This document shows positions 1-6,795 of a stretch of DNA of 10,345 nucleotides, piece after piece. The stretch's first letter is position 1. The number at the start of each line of letters is the position of its first letter. Where the stretch lies: NCBI GenBank assembly GCA_013812805.1, contig JACCSV010000179.1:1-10345 (forward strand), written 5' to 3'. This stretch comes from Sphingomonas sp. (GTDB lineage: Bacteria > Pseudomonadota > Alphaproteobacteria > Sphingomonadales > Sphingomonadaceae). The position numbers and the translations under genes are program-made. The notes beneath the pieces are model-generated. The model was not told the DNA's origin. It saw nothing but the letters and a program-made list of their open reading frames with translations, and ran no database searches.

Positions 1-51
1 AGCGCTGCCGAGGTTCGCAGCTTCTTGGCATCACTCGATCACAGCGGCTAA
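1..51 (+). CDS. Possible C-terminal tail of an unidentified upstream gene (partial)
   Basis: Reading from base 1, frame 1 stays open for 16 codons (SAAEVRSFLASLDHSG) and ends at a TAA at 49-51, which is 33 bases before the ychF start. The spacing would suit an upstream gene in the same operon. In related bacteria ychF often follows pth (peptidyl-tRNA hydrolase), but this tail does not let me recognise Pth or any other family. Sixteen codons are too few to prove coding, so this is offered only as the most economical reading of the left edge. Confidence 0.3.
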   Translation, partial: SAAEVRSFLASLDHSG

Positions 52-84
52 GGCCCGCGCACTCCCTGAAACCGAGGAACTGAG

Positions 85-1185
85 ATGGGCTTCCGCTGCG
101 GCATTGTCGGCTTGCCGAACGTCGGCAAATCGACGCTTTTCAATGCGCTCACCGAAACTGCCGCGGCGCAGGCGGCCAATTACCCGTTCTGCACGATCGA
201 GCCCAATATCGGCCGGGTTGCGGTCCCCGACCCGCGGCTCGACCGGATTCGCGAGATCGCCAAGTCGGCGCAGGAGATCGAGACCCAGATCGAGTTCGTC
301 GACATCGCCGGGCTGGTCCGCGGCGCTTCGCAGGGCGAGGGCCTCGGCAACCAGTTCCTCGCCAACATCCGCGAGGTCGACGCGATCGTCCATGTGCTGC
401 GCTGCTTCGAAGGCGGCGACGTCACCCACGTCGAAGGCCGCGTCGACCCAATCGCCGACGCCGAAACTGTCGAGACCGAGCTGATGCTTGCGGACCTCGA
501 CAGCCTCGAGCGGCGAGTGCCCAACCTCGTCAAGAAAGCCCAGCAGGGCGACAAGGAGGCGAAGATCGAAGCTTCGGTGCTCGGCCAGGCGCTGGAGCTG
601 CTGCGCGACAGCAAGCCGGCGCGGCTGACCCAGCCGAAGGACGCCGAGGAGACCAAGGCGCTGGCCCGCGCACAGCTGCTAACCGGCAAGCCGGTGCTCT
701 ACGTCTGCAACGTCGACGAGGGCGATGCTGCCAGCGGCAACGCCTTGTGCGAGGGGGTCGCGGCGAAAGCCAAGGCCGAAGGCGCGATCTCGGTGGTCAT
801 CTCGGCCGCGATCGAGGCGGAGATCGCGACCCTGGCCGCCGACGAACGCGAGGCGTTTCTTGCCGACCTGGGCCTCGAGGAAACCGGGCTCAGCCGAATC
901 ATCCGCGCCGGCTACGAGCTGCTCGGCCTCATCACCTTCTTCACTGCTGGGCCCAAGGAATCCCGCGCCTGGACCGTGCACAGGGGCGCAAAGGCACCAG
1001 AAGCGGCGGGCGAGATCCACACCGACTTCGAGCGCGGCTTCATCCGCGCCGAGACTATCGCCTATGACGATTTTATCGCCTGCGGCGGCGAGGCCGGCGC
1101 CAAGGAGACCGGCAAGATGCGGTCCGAAGGCAAGGACTATGTCGTCCAGGACGGCGACGTGCTGCTGTTCCGCTTCAACGTCTGA
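85..1185 (+). CDS. ychF: Redox-regulated ATPase YchF (Obg-like ATPase, OLA1 family)
   Basis: This is a cytoplasmic P-loop NTPase of the TRAFAC/Obg class that prefers ATP, binds ribosomes and is linked to translation and oxidative-stress control. All family marks are visible: G1 loop GLPNVGKST (residues 9-17), NYPFCTIEPN around residue 36, G3 DIAG (73-76) followed by Leu77 in place of the usual catalytic Gln, and the variant G4 box NVDE (209-212, NxxE), which is the basis of ATP preference. A helical insert spans about 130-200. A C-terminal TGS domain spans about 283-366 (GEIHTDFERGFIRAET) and ends in RFNV. Cys36 matches the Cys reported as redox-active in E. coli YchF. The 366-residue length is normal. 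A GAGGAA ribosome-binding site at 74-79 sits 5 bases before the ATG and fixes the start. The stop is 3 bases from the end of the convergent receptor gene. Confidence 0.97.
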   Translation: MGFRCGIVGLPNVGKSTLFNALTETAAAQAANYPFCTIEPNIGRVAVPDPRLDRIREIAKSAQEIETQIEFVDIAGLVRGASQGEGLGNQFLANIREVDAIVHVLRCFEGGDVTHVEGRVDPIADAETVETELMLADLDSLERRVPNLVKKAQQGDKEAKIEASVLGQALELLRDSKPARLTQPKDAEETKALARAQLLTGKPVLYVCNVDEGDAASGNALCEGVAAKAKAEGAISVVISAAIEAEIATLAADEREAFLADLGLEETGLSRIIRAGYELLGLITFFTAGPKESRAWTVHRGAKAPEAAGEIHTDFERGFIRAETIAYDDFIACGGEAGAKETGKMRSEGKDYVVQDGDVLLFRFNV

Positions 1186-1188
1186 AGG

Positions 1189-3810
1189 CTAGAACCTCGT
1201 ACCCATCCTGATACCGATGGTCCGCGGCCGTCCGGCAATCACCCGCGTCTGGTCGCATAGCCCGCAGGCGACGAAGCGGACCAGGTCGGGCCGTTCATCG
1301 AACAGGTTGAACGCGAACAGCTCGGCGGTGACGCTTCCCCAATTGTAGCCGGCGAAGGCGTCGACCGTTGTCCAGTTGCCCAGCCGCCCGAGGAAGGAAT
1401 TCGGGTTGGTCCCCGCCCCGTCCATGTTCTGGCGGATGTCGGCGCCCGCCGAACCCTGGTGGGTGACGCTGCCCTGCACATGTGCGTTGCCACTTCCCAT
1501 CGCCCAAGAGTAGCGCGCTGTCGTCGACCCCTTGAACCTGGGCGTGATCGGCAGGCGGGTGCCCGACGGAGTGACGGTGAAACTGTCCGAGCAAGCCTCG
1601 TCATCGAGGATGCTTTCGCAGATGTTCCCGCTGGTCTTGGCCCTCGTGTAAGCGGCGGCGGCGTTCAGCGTCAGCCCGCCGCCGACATAGCCGACATCTG
1701 TCTCGATCCCGCGGATCTTGGCGTCGCGGCCGTTCTGGATCACCGTCAAGCTATTCTCGCCGAGGAAGCTGAACTGAAACTTCTTCCACACCTGGTGATA
1801 GATGGCGCCGTTCCAGCGGAACGGGCCCATGCCCGTCTTCCAGCCAAGCTCGTAATTGGTCAGGTAATCAGGCTCATAGGCGGGCGCGCTGGGCTGGCGA
1901 TTGATGCCACCGGGGCGGAAGCCGCGCGACCAGGTGCCGTAGAACATCATGTCGCCGTTGGGCTTGAACTGCGCGTTCAAGCGATGGGTGAAGCCGTCGC
2001 CCTTGCTCCGCCGCGGCACCGCCTTGCCGTCGACGACATTGCCGACGTTGGTGCATGGCGTGCCCTCGACGCCCCCCTGGGCAAGAGGCGAACCTTCGTC
2101 GTCGATCAGCTGCAGCCCGTTCACGGTCAGGCACCGGCGCTGGCCGGAGCTTCCGTAGGCACCGTTGGGCGGCACTTCCTGGTTGACCTCGTCGAAGTCC
2201 GGGTGCCGTCCGAAGCCCGCGAACCCGAACAGGGTGTTGTCATATTTGAACAGGCGCCCGCCGGCGGTCAGCGTGATCTGCGGGGTTACATCGAAGCTCG
2301 CTTCGCCGAACAGCGCATAATCCTTGTCCTTGCGCTCCTGCTTGGTCAGCCACAGCGTCCCGGGATAGCCGGTGACGGACAGGTTCGGATCGAGATTGTC
2401 GATCAGGTAGTTCTGGAAAATTTCGTTGGTCTGGCGCTGGTAGAAGGCGCCGACGACGGCGCGGAACGGCCAATCCTGCGGGGTCGACACCCGCACTTCG
2501 TGGCTCATTTTCTTGAAATTGTCGGTGGCCTCGATGTACTGGCGCGGGTCGATCGTGTTGCCGTCGGCGTCCAGGTAATAGAAGTAGTTCGCAAGCCCTC
2601 CGACGCTTTCATAGTAGGCGTCGTAGGCATCCGCATAATCGGTGTAATCGCCGAGCGACGAGGTCGGCCGGCGCATGTAGGCGCCGGCGTAGGTGAGGTC
2701 GAAATTGGCGATCTTGCCGTCGACGGTCAGCGCCGCCTGGGTGAACTTGTCCTTTCGGTACTCGTCGCGGAAGCGGTCGACGTCGAGGTCGTTGAGCCGC
2801 GGGTTGTAAGCGTAGAACCCATCCGCTTTTGAATTCTGATGCATGATGCTCGGGGTGACCGTCCAGTTGTCGTCGAGCTCGACCCTAAGCGCCGCGCGGC
2901 CGCCGAAGATGCGGGCGTCGTTGAAATCGTCTTCGACCAACCGGCTATTGTCGACGGTGATGCCGTTGTGGGCGCAGCCAATGGTGTCGCCGGTCTCCGG
3001 ATCGCTGATCGGATCGCCGCAATAGGTGCGCGTGCTGCGGACATTGTCGAGGAAGCCGGCGTCCATCCTGACGAACCCGGATGCGCGAATGGCAATTCGG
3101 TCCGCCAGCGGCAGGTTGTACATGCCCTCCAGGCTGCCGCCCTGCCCGCCATGCGCTATCGTGTTGAACTCGCCGTCGACGCGTCCGTAAGCCGCGGTGA
3201 TGTCGGGCTTGTTGGTGATGATTCGGATCGTGCCCGCCTGGGAGGAGGCGCCGTAGAGCGTGCCCTGCGGCCCGGCCAGGCTCTCGATGCGGGCGATATC
3301 GTAGATGTGGACGTCGAGCGCGCCGCCTATGGTGGTGACCGGCTGCTCGTCGAGATAGGTGCCGACCGACGGCAGCGAGCCCGAATGATTGCCGTCGCCG
3401 CCGGTTGCGACGCCGCGCATGTAGACGACGGTTCCGCCACCCTGCGACGCCTGGAAGCTGACCGACGGCAGCTGCTTGGTATAATCCTCGAAGTTGGAGA
3501 TGTTGAGCTGGTCGAGCCGGCGGCTGCCGATCGCCTGGATCGACACCGGCACATCCTGGAGGTTCTCCTCGCGCTTCTGGGCGGTGACGATGATCTCCGT
3601 TGAATCCTCGACCTGCCCGTCCTGCGCTGACTCGACCTGCGGGGGCGGCGCGGTGACGTCGGTGGCGTTGGTCGCAGGCGCCGGCGATTGGCTGGGGTCG
3701 GTTGGCGGCGGCGGGGCCGGCGGGGCGGACTGGGCCAGAGCCGGCGGTGCAAGCGCGGTTGAAGCCAGCAGCCCGAACGCGAATGCGCGCAAAGTCCGAT
3801 CGATCATCAT
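1189..3810 (-). CDS. TonB-dependent outer-membrane receptor
   Basis: This is a large (873 aa) outer-membrane beta-barrel importer energised by TonB-ExbBD; the substrate is unknown. A Sec signal peptide ends at ALA26/Q27 and is followed by a Pro/Ala-rich linker (about 28-58). A TonB-box-like segment (EIIVTAQKREENLQDVPVSI, 72-91) leads into the plug domain (about 85-205), with GPQGTLYGASSQAG at 180-193. The rest is barrel: aromatic-rich strands, a WSRGFRPGGIN segment near 627-637, NLFDERPD at 835-842, and a terminal Phe873 as expected for BamA-dependent insertion. The eight cysteines fall in four close pairs: 264/279, 560/586, 731/740 and 849/852. ATG codons at 3810 and 3807 are both possible. 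The A/G-rich stretch at 3812-3820 fits either, with better spacing to the second. The gene lies 61 bases downstream of the sulfotransferase on the same strand. The overall style is that of the many sphingomonad receptors; iron-siderophore, glycan or other small-molecule uptake cannot be told apart from sequence. Confidence 0.95.
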   Translation of the reverse strand: MMIDRTLRAFAFGLLASTALAPPALAQSAPPAPPPPTDPSQSPAPATNATDVTAPPPQVESAQDGQVEDSTEIIVTAQKREENLQDVPVSIQAIGSRRLDQLNISNFEDYTKQLPSVSFQASQGGGTVVYMRGVATGGDGNHSGSLPSVGTYLDEQPVTTIGGALDVHIYDIARIESLAGPQGTLYGASSQAGTIRIITNKPDITAAYGRVDGEFNTIAHGGQGGSLEGMYNLPLADRIAIRASGFVRMDAGFLDNVRSTRTYCGDPISDPETGDTIGCAHNGITVDNSRLVEDDFNDARIFGGRAALRVELDDNWTVTPSIMHQNSKADGFYAYNPRLNDLDVDRFRDEYRKDKFTQAALTVDGKIANFDLTYAGAYMRRPTSSLGDYTDYADAYDAYYESVGGLANYFYYLDADGNTIDPRQYIEATDNFKKMSHEVRVSTPQDWPFRAVVGAFYQRQTNEIFQNYLIDNLDPNLSVTGYPGTLWLTKQERKDKDYALFGEASFDVTPQITLTAGGRLFKYDNTLFGFAGFGRHPDFDEVNQEVPPNGAYGSSGQRRCLTVNGLQLIDDEGSPLAQGGVEGTPCTNVGNVVDGKAVPRRSKGDGFTHRLNAQFKPNGDMMFYGTWSRGFRPGGINRQPSAPAYEPDYLTNYELGWKTGMGPFRWNGAIYHQVWKKFQFSFLGENSLTVIQNGRDAKIRGIETDVGYVGGGLTLNAAAAYTRAKTSGNICESILDDEACSDSFTVTPSGTRLPITPRFKGSTTARYSWAMGSGNAHVQGSVTHQGSAGADIRQNMDGAGTNPNSFLGRLGNWTTVDAFAGYNWGSVTAELFAFNLFDERPDLVRFVACGLCDQTRVIAGRPRTIGIRMGTRF

Positions 3811-3833
3811 GCCCCCCTTTGGCTCGTGACAGG

Positions 3834-3862
3834 ATTGCGACAGAGGAGCGCGGCGTTGTCAA
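3834..3862 (-). promoter_or_regulatory. Candidate promoter for the TonB-dependent receptor
   Basis: On the minus strand a perfect -35 hexamer TTGACA (3862-3857) lies in the gap between the sulfotransferase stop and the receptor start. Seventeen bases further on is CGCAAT (3839-3834), which keeps only three of six consensus -10 positions. The start point would fall near 3827, giving a leader of roughly 17 bases with the ribosome-binding site at 3812-3820. A perfect TTGACA in such a short GC-rich gap is suggestive, but the -10 is weak, so read-through from the sulfotransferase gene remains equally possible. Confidence 0.38.
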
Positions 3863-3871
3863 CAAGGAAGC

Positions 3872-5494
3872 TTATGCCGCTGGGATGTCCTTGCCGGACT
3901 GGTGCTTCCAAGCCTCAGGAACGTCGGGATAGCAGTCGAGCACGTCGCTCAGCGAATCCTTCAGTTCGGCGAGGTGCGACTCGTAGGCTTGCCACTCCTG
4001 CGTCGCAGCCCGGTAGATCGGCTGACGGACCTGCTCCGAGCTTGGCGTTCGAACTGCCCGCTCGGTTTCGTAGAAGGCAAGGCAGGCGAGCTCGAAGTCG
4101 AGACCGCAATATTCGAGCAGCGCGCGCACCTCGGTCTCGGTGTCCTCGACCATGCGCTCATAGATCACCCGGTGGACCCGCCCCGGTAACACCGCGTCGA
4201 CGTGCGCCATCAGCCGCACATAATCGGAATAATATTGGCCGAGGTCGGCAAGGTCGTAGGTGAAGTCCTGCCCCCGCGCGAAATGCTGGCGGAAATTGGA
4301 CAAACAGCAGCCGAGCGGGTGGCGGCGCGCATCGATGATTTTGGCGTTGGGCAGCACCAGGTGGATGAACGGCGCGTACATCCAGTTGTTGGGCAGCTTG
4401 TCGATGAACACCGGCCGGTCGGTGCGCCGCTGGACCGACGCGCGCAGCAGGTAATCCTCTCCCGCCGCCTTGCGCTCCGCGGCGGTCATCGCCGCCGCCG
4501 ATGAGGGGTATTTGCCGCCCTCCCGCGCTACCGCCGGCATGTCGGGAAGCTCCGATGTCCCTTCGACCGCGCTGTGCGAAGCAAGAATCTGCTCGATCAG
4601 CGTCGAGCCGGCGCGCGGCATTCCGACAATGAAGATGGGGTCCGGGGCGTCGTTGCCGCCAGCCGCGGTCAGCACTTCGCGGGTGAACGCCGCAATGCTT
4701 CGCTCGACGGTTCGAGTAACGTCCTCGGCGCGCGATGGATGATAGCGGCGGCGAAGCGCGTTGCCGGACGAATAATGCGCGAACGCCTCTTCGAAGCGGC
4801 CGCCGTCGTGGAGCGCCTTGCCGAGCGCGAAGTCGAGGTGGAAGCGATCGTCGTCTGCAAGACCCGGCTGCGCCAGCGCCTCTTGCATCGCCGCGACGTC
4901 GGCGTCGGTGAAGTGCATCGTCTTGAGGTTCGCAAGGCTCCACCAAGCCTCGCCGAGCGCGGGCTGCAGCTCGATTGCCTGGCGGTAGGCGGCGATGCCT
5001 TCGTCGAGCCTGCCGACGGTCTTGAGCATGTGCCCATAGCTCAGCCACACCCGCGGCTGGCGCGGCGCGCGCTCGATCACTGCTGCATAGATGCCGATCG
5101 CTTCCTCGAAATCGCCGAGGCGCCCGAGCGTCGCCGCCTTGAGGTTGAGGTGCCCAATCGCTTCCGGCTCGGCGCGAAACAGCTCGTCGAGCAGCTCCAG
5201 CGATTCGGCGGGCCGGCCGAGCCGGCCGAGCACCACCGCCAGATTGGCTCGCGCGGCGGTGAAGCCCGGCGCGATCTCAAGCGCGCGGCGAAGCAGCGTT
5301 TCGCTGTCGCGCAGCCGGCCAATCCTCGCTGCAAGTTCGGCGAGCATGCGGATCGCGCGCACATCGAACGGATCGTCCTTGAGGTGCGGCTTCAGGATCC
5401 GCTCGGCGACGTCGAGCTTGTCCTCGTGCATCGCCATCGCCGCCTCGAGGAGCCGGGGATGCCAGCGCTGCGAGCCTGGGAATGCCGTGGCCAT
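3872..5494 (-). CDS. TPR-repeat sulfotransferase family protein
   Basis: This is a predicted cytoplasmic PAPS-dependent sulfotransferase (540 aa) fused to an N-terminal TPR array; it has no signal peptide or membrane segment. TPR-like helix pairs cover about 12-43, 44-77, 78-111, 112-145 and 146-179, with a further one near 217-250. The repeats show the usual GRLxEA/P pattern. The sulfotransferase domain occupies about 285-510. Its 5'-phosphosulfate loop is PIFIVGMPRAGST (286-298), SELP (314-317) carries Glu315, DKLPNNW spans 365-371, the 3'-phosphate segment is DARRHPLGCCLS (388-399), and the late RTPSSEQVRQPIYR motif is at 482-495. By analogy with tyrosylprotein sulfotransferases, Glu315 is the candidate catalytic base (inference). 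The substrate could be a peptide, glycan or small molecule. The start ATG at 5494 lacks a clear ribosome-binding site. A second ATG at 5437 has GAGG five bases upstream, but using it would cut the first helix. The gene is divergent from maoC and head to tail with the receptor. Confidence 0.92.
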   Translation of the reverse strand: MATAFPGSQRWHPRLLEAAMAMHEDKLDVAERILKPHLKDDPFDVRAIRMLAELAARIGRLRDSETLLRRALEIAPGFTAARANLAVVLGRLGRPAESLELLDELFRAEPEAIGHLNLKAATLGRLGDFEEAIGIYAAVIERAPRQPRVWLSYGHMLKTVGRLDEGIAAYRQAIELQPALGEAWWSLANLKTMHFTDADVAAMQEALAQPGLADDDRFHLDFALGKALHDGGRFEEAFAHYSSGNALRRRYHPSRAEDVTRTVERSIAAFTREVLTAAGGNDAPDPIFIVGMPRAGSTLIEQILASHSAVEGTSELPDMPAVAREGGKYPSSAAAMTAAERKAAGEDYLLRASVQRRTDRPVFIDKLPNNWMYAPFIHLVLPNAKIIDARRHPLGCCLSNFRQHFARGQDFTYDLADLGQYYSDYVRLMAHVDAVLPGRVHRVIYERMVEDTETEVRALLEYCGLDFELACLAFYETERAVRTPSSEQVRQPIYRAATQEWQAYESHLAELKDSLSDVLDCYPDVPEAWKHQSGKDIPAA

Positions 5495-5556
5495 GGCGGC
5501 CGGTTTAGCGCGCCGGCATGGCTCGCGCCAAGCTGGCGTCGGAGCTATGCGGAGCG

Positions 5557-6009
5557 ATGATCTATTTCGACGATCTGGAGGTTGGCGCCGAAACCTATTT
5601 CGGCAGCTGCGAAGTCACTCGCGAGGAGGTGATCGGCTTTGCCCGGCGTTTCGACCCCCAGCCGTTCCATCTTTCCGCCGAGGCCGCCGCGAAAACCCAC
5701 TTCGGGCGGATCGCGGCGAGCGGCTGGCATACCTGCGCGATGACGATGGGGGTAATCGCCCGCTTCGTGGTCGGGCAGGAGCAGGCGGGATTGGGTTCGC
5801 CGGGGATCGACGAGCTTCGCTGGTTGAAGCCCGTCTACCCCGGCGACACCTTGCACGTGCACGGCAAGATCCTTGAGACCCGGCCGTCCCGGAGCAAGCC
5901 GGATATCGGCTCGTTCCGAACCGAGACGACGGTCACCAACCAGGATGGCGAGAAGGTGATGACCTTCACGTCGATCGTGCTGATGCGCCGCCGCCCGGCC
6001 GGTGGTTAG
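5557..6009 (+). CDS. MaoC-like dehydratase / (R)-specific hydratase family protein
   Basis: This is a single hot-dog-fold protein of the MaoC/hydratase-2 family, which hydrates trans-2-enoyl-CoA or a related thioester; the exact substrate is not readable. From the chosen start it has 150 residues, usual for a one-domain member. The hydratase motif appears as RRFDPQPFH, with candidate catalytic Asp33 and His38, followed by the conserved FGRIAASGWHT stretch (49-59). RWLKPVYPGDTL (near 89-100) is the usual downstream core. The frame is open to an ATG at 5518, which would add 13 residues (MARAKLASELCGA). I prefer 5557 because family members begin at the equivalent of MIYFDDLEVG. Neither start has a well-spaced ribosome-binding site. 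The gene is divergent from the sulfotransferase with 62 bases between starts, and its TAG overlaps the stop of the convergent lipoprotein gene. A role in polyhydroxyalkanoate or acyl-CoA metabolism is possible but unsupported by neighbours. Confidence 0.88.
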   Translation: MIYFDDLEVGAETYFGSCEVTREEVIGFARRFDPQPFHLSAEAAAKTHFGRIAASGWHTCAMTMGVIARFVVGQEQAGLGSPGIDELRWLKPVYPGDTLHVHGKILETRPSRSKPDIGSFRTETTVTNQDGEKVMTFTSIVLMRRRPAGG

Positions 6010-6683
6010 TCGTTCGAGTCCCTGAGCCGGCGACGGATGGTCGTGCGCAGGTCATTCGAGGTCGACGGCGAACGCGTTGATTTGGTCGTAGTCAGGCGCT
6101 CATCCTGACGGGATTCGGTGCGCGCGCGCGCGCGGCTTCCGATCTCACCGGCGAGGCTGCTCCGCGACCGCGTTTCGGTTTCGCGGTTGAAGCCGCTCCA
6201 GTTGGGCTCAAGCCTAGTGCGCGACTGAGTCATCGCCGATCCGCCTGTCGACTTGGTTCCAGCGGCTTCGGCGCGCTGCCGCTCCCAGTATTGGCGCAGC
6301 TGTTGCGTCAGTGGCCGGCGCCTGCGCTCGCGGTCGTAGACGTAATAGCCGGTGCCCGGATAATAATAGCCGCCGTACCAGCCAAAGGGCGAGCTGTAGT
6401 ATGGCGACCGGTAATAGGGGTTGTAGCGGTTGAACGGGTCGTAGCCGAAGCCGCCGCCATGGCCGTACGGGCTGCGATATCCACCGTAGCCGTAGGGGCT
6501 GCCATAGGGGCTGCCGTAGCCGTACTGGCCGCCGTAGCCGTACTGGCCGCCGTAACGGCCGCCGTAGCCATAGGGATCGCCGTAGCTGGTGCCGACCGAC
6601 AGGCCGCCGAGGCCGCCGCCGTAGGCGCAGCCGCCGAGCGATGCGCCGGCAGCCAGGATCAAAGTTACCAAACGCGCACGCAT
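6006..6683 (-). CDS. Gly/Tyr-rich predicted lipoprotein with a basic C-terminus (hypothetical)
   Basis: I do not recognise a characterised family. From the preferred start the protein has 225 residues. MRARLVTLILAAGASLGGC is a compact lipoprotein signal peptide with lipobox LGGC, so Cys19 would be lipidated; residues 2-3 after it are Tyr-Gly, not the inner-membrane Asp signal, so outer-membrane sorting is likely (inference). About 20-115 is extremely rich in Gly, Tyr, Pro and Ser, with short repeats of the YGGQYG and SPYG type. RERRRRP follows at about 118-124, then a Ser/Thr/Arg-rich, probably disordered C-terminal half. The start at 6683 is set by AAGGA (6692-6696 complement) eight bases upstream and by the signal peptide. 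ATGs at 6692, 6701 and 6818 are in frame but add residues before a normal signal peptide. A stress-type promoter motif precedes the gene. The function may be surface or envelope structural. Confidence 0.72.
   Translation of the reverse strand: MRARLVTLILAAGASLGGCAYGGGLGGLSVGTSYGDPYGYGGRYGGQYGYGGQYGYGSPYGSPYGYGGYRSPYGHGGGFGYDPFNRYNPYYRSPYYSSPFGWYGGYYYPGTGYYVYDRERRRRPLTQQLRQYWERQRAEAAGTKSTGGSAMTQSRTRLEPNWSGFNRETETRSRSSLAGEIGSRARARTESRQDERLTTTKSTRSPSTSNDLRTTIRRRLRDSND
6120..6132. repeat. Alternating GC dinucleotide run inside the lipoprotein gene
   Basis: Six GC units plus one G lie in the coding sequence for the SRARAR part of the lipoprotein C-terminus. Dinucleotide runs can slip in replication; a loss or gain of one unit would shift the frame in the last 45 or so residues. 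The run is short and also fits ordinary Arg/Ala codons in a GC-rich genome. Confidence 0.5.
6490..6566 (-). repeat. Short in-frame tandem repeats encoding Gly/Tyr units
   Basis: Two perfect 18-base copies lie side by side at 6513-6530 and 6531-6548, followed by a diverged third copy at 6549-6566. They encode Tyr-Gly-Gly-Gln-Tyr-Gly type units. Just beside them, 12-base units at 6490-6501 and 6502-6513 are 11/12 identical and encode Ser-Pro-Tyr-Gly. All unit lengths are multiples of three, so copy-number change would keep the reading frame of the lipoprotein. Confidence 0.85.
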
Positions 6684-6746
6684 GACTGTCATCCTTCGCA
6701 TGAAGAGAACCCGACCGGTCTGCCACCAGTGACCTGCACAGTAGCT

Positions 6747-6773
6747 TAACGCACTGTCCCCACCGTCTTTTCC
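6747..6773 (-). promoter_or_regulatory. Candidate EcfG-type (general stress) promoter for the lipoprotein gene
   Basis: On the minus strand GGAAA (6773-6769) is followed after 17 bases by CGTTA (6751-6747). The known alphaproteobacterial EcfG consensus is GGAAC-N16/17-CGTT, so the match is eight of nine defined bases with correct spacing. Transcription would start near 6740, leaving a leader of about 55 bases before the ATG at 6683. The motif lies in the 112-base gap after the peptidase stop. A single near match can arise by chance, so the call is tentative. Confidence 0.4.
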
Positions 6774-6795
6774 ACCGGACTTTACGGCGACGCAA

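Noticed and set aside
1459..2832. Long plus-strand open frame (457 codons) opposite the TonB-dependent receptor
   Set aside because: It is an antisense shadow of a clear receptor gene in GC-rich DNA; its product has no recognisable domain, and the receptor frame explains the region fully.
4574..5560. Plus-strand open frame (328 codons) opposite the sulfotransferase
   Set aside because: The minus strand encodes TPR repeats and both sulfotransferase cofactor motifs; the antisense frame has no motif and would overlap the MaoC start.
6490..6566. Could the short repeats be a CRISPR array?
   Set aside because: The units are 12 and 18 bases, directly adjacent with no spacers, and lie in frame within a coding sequence.
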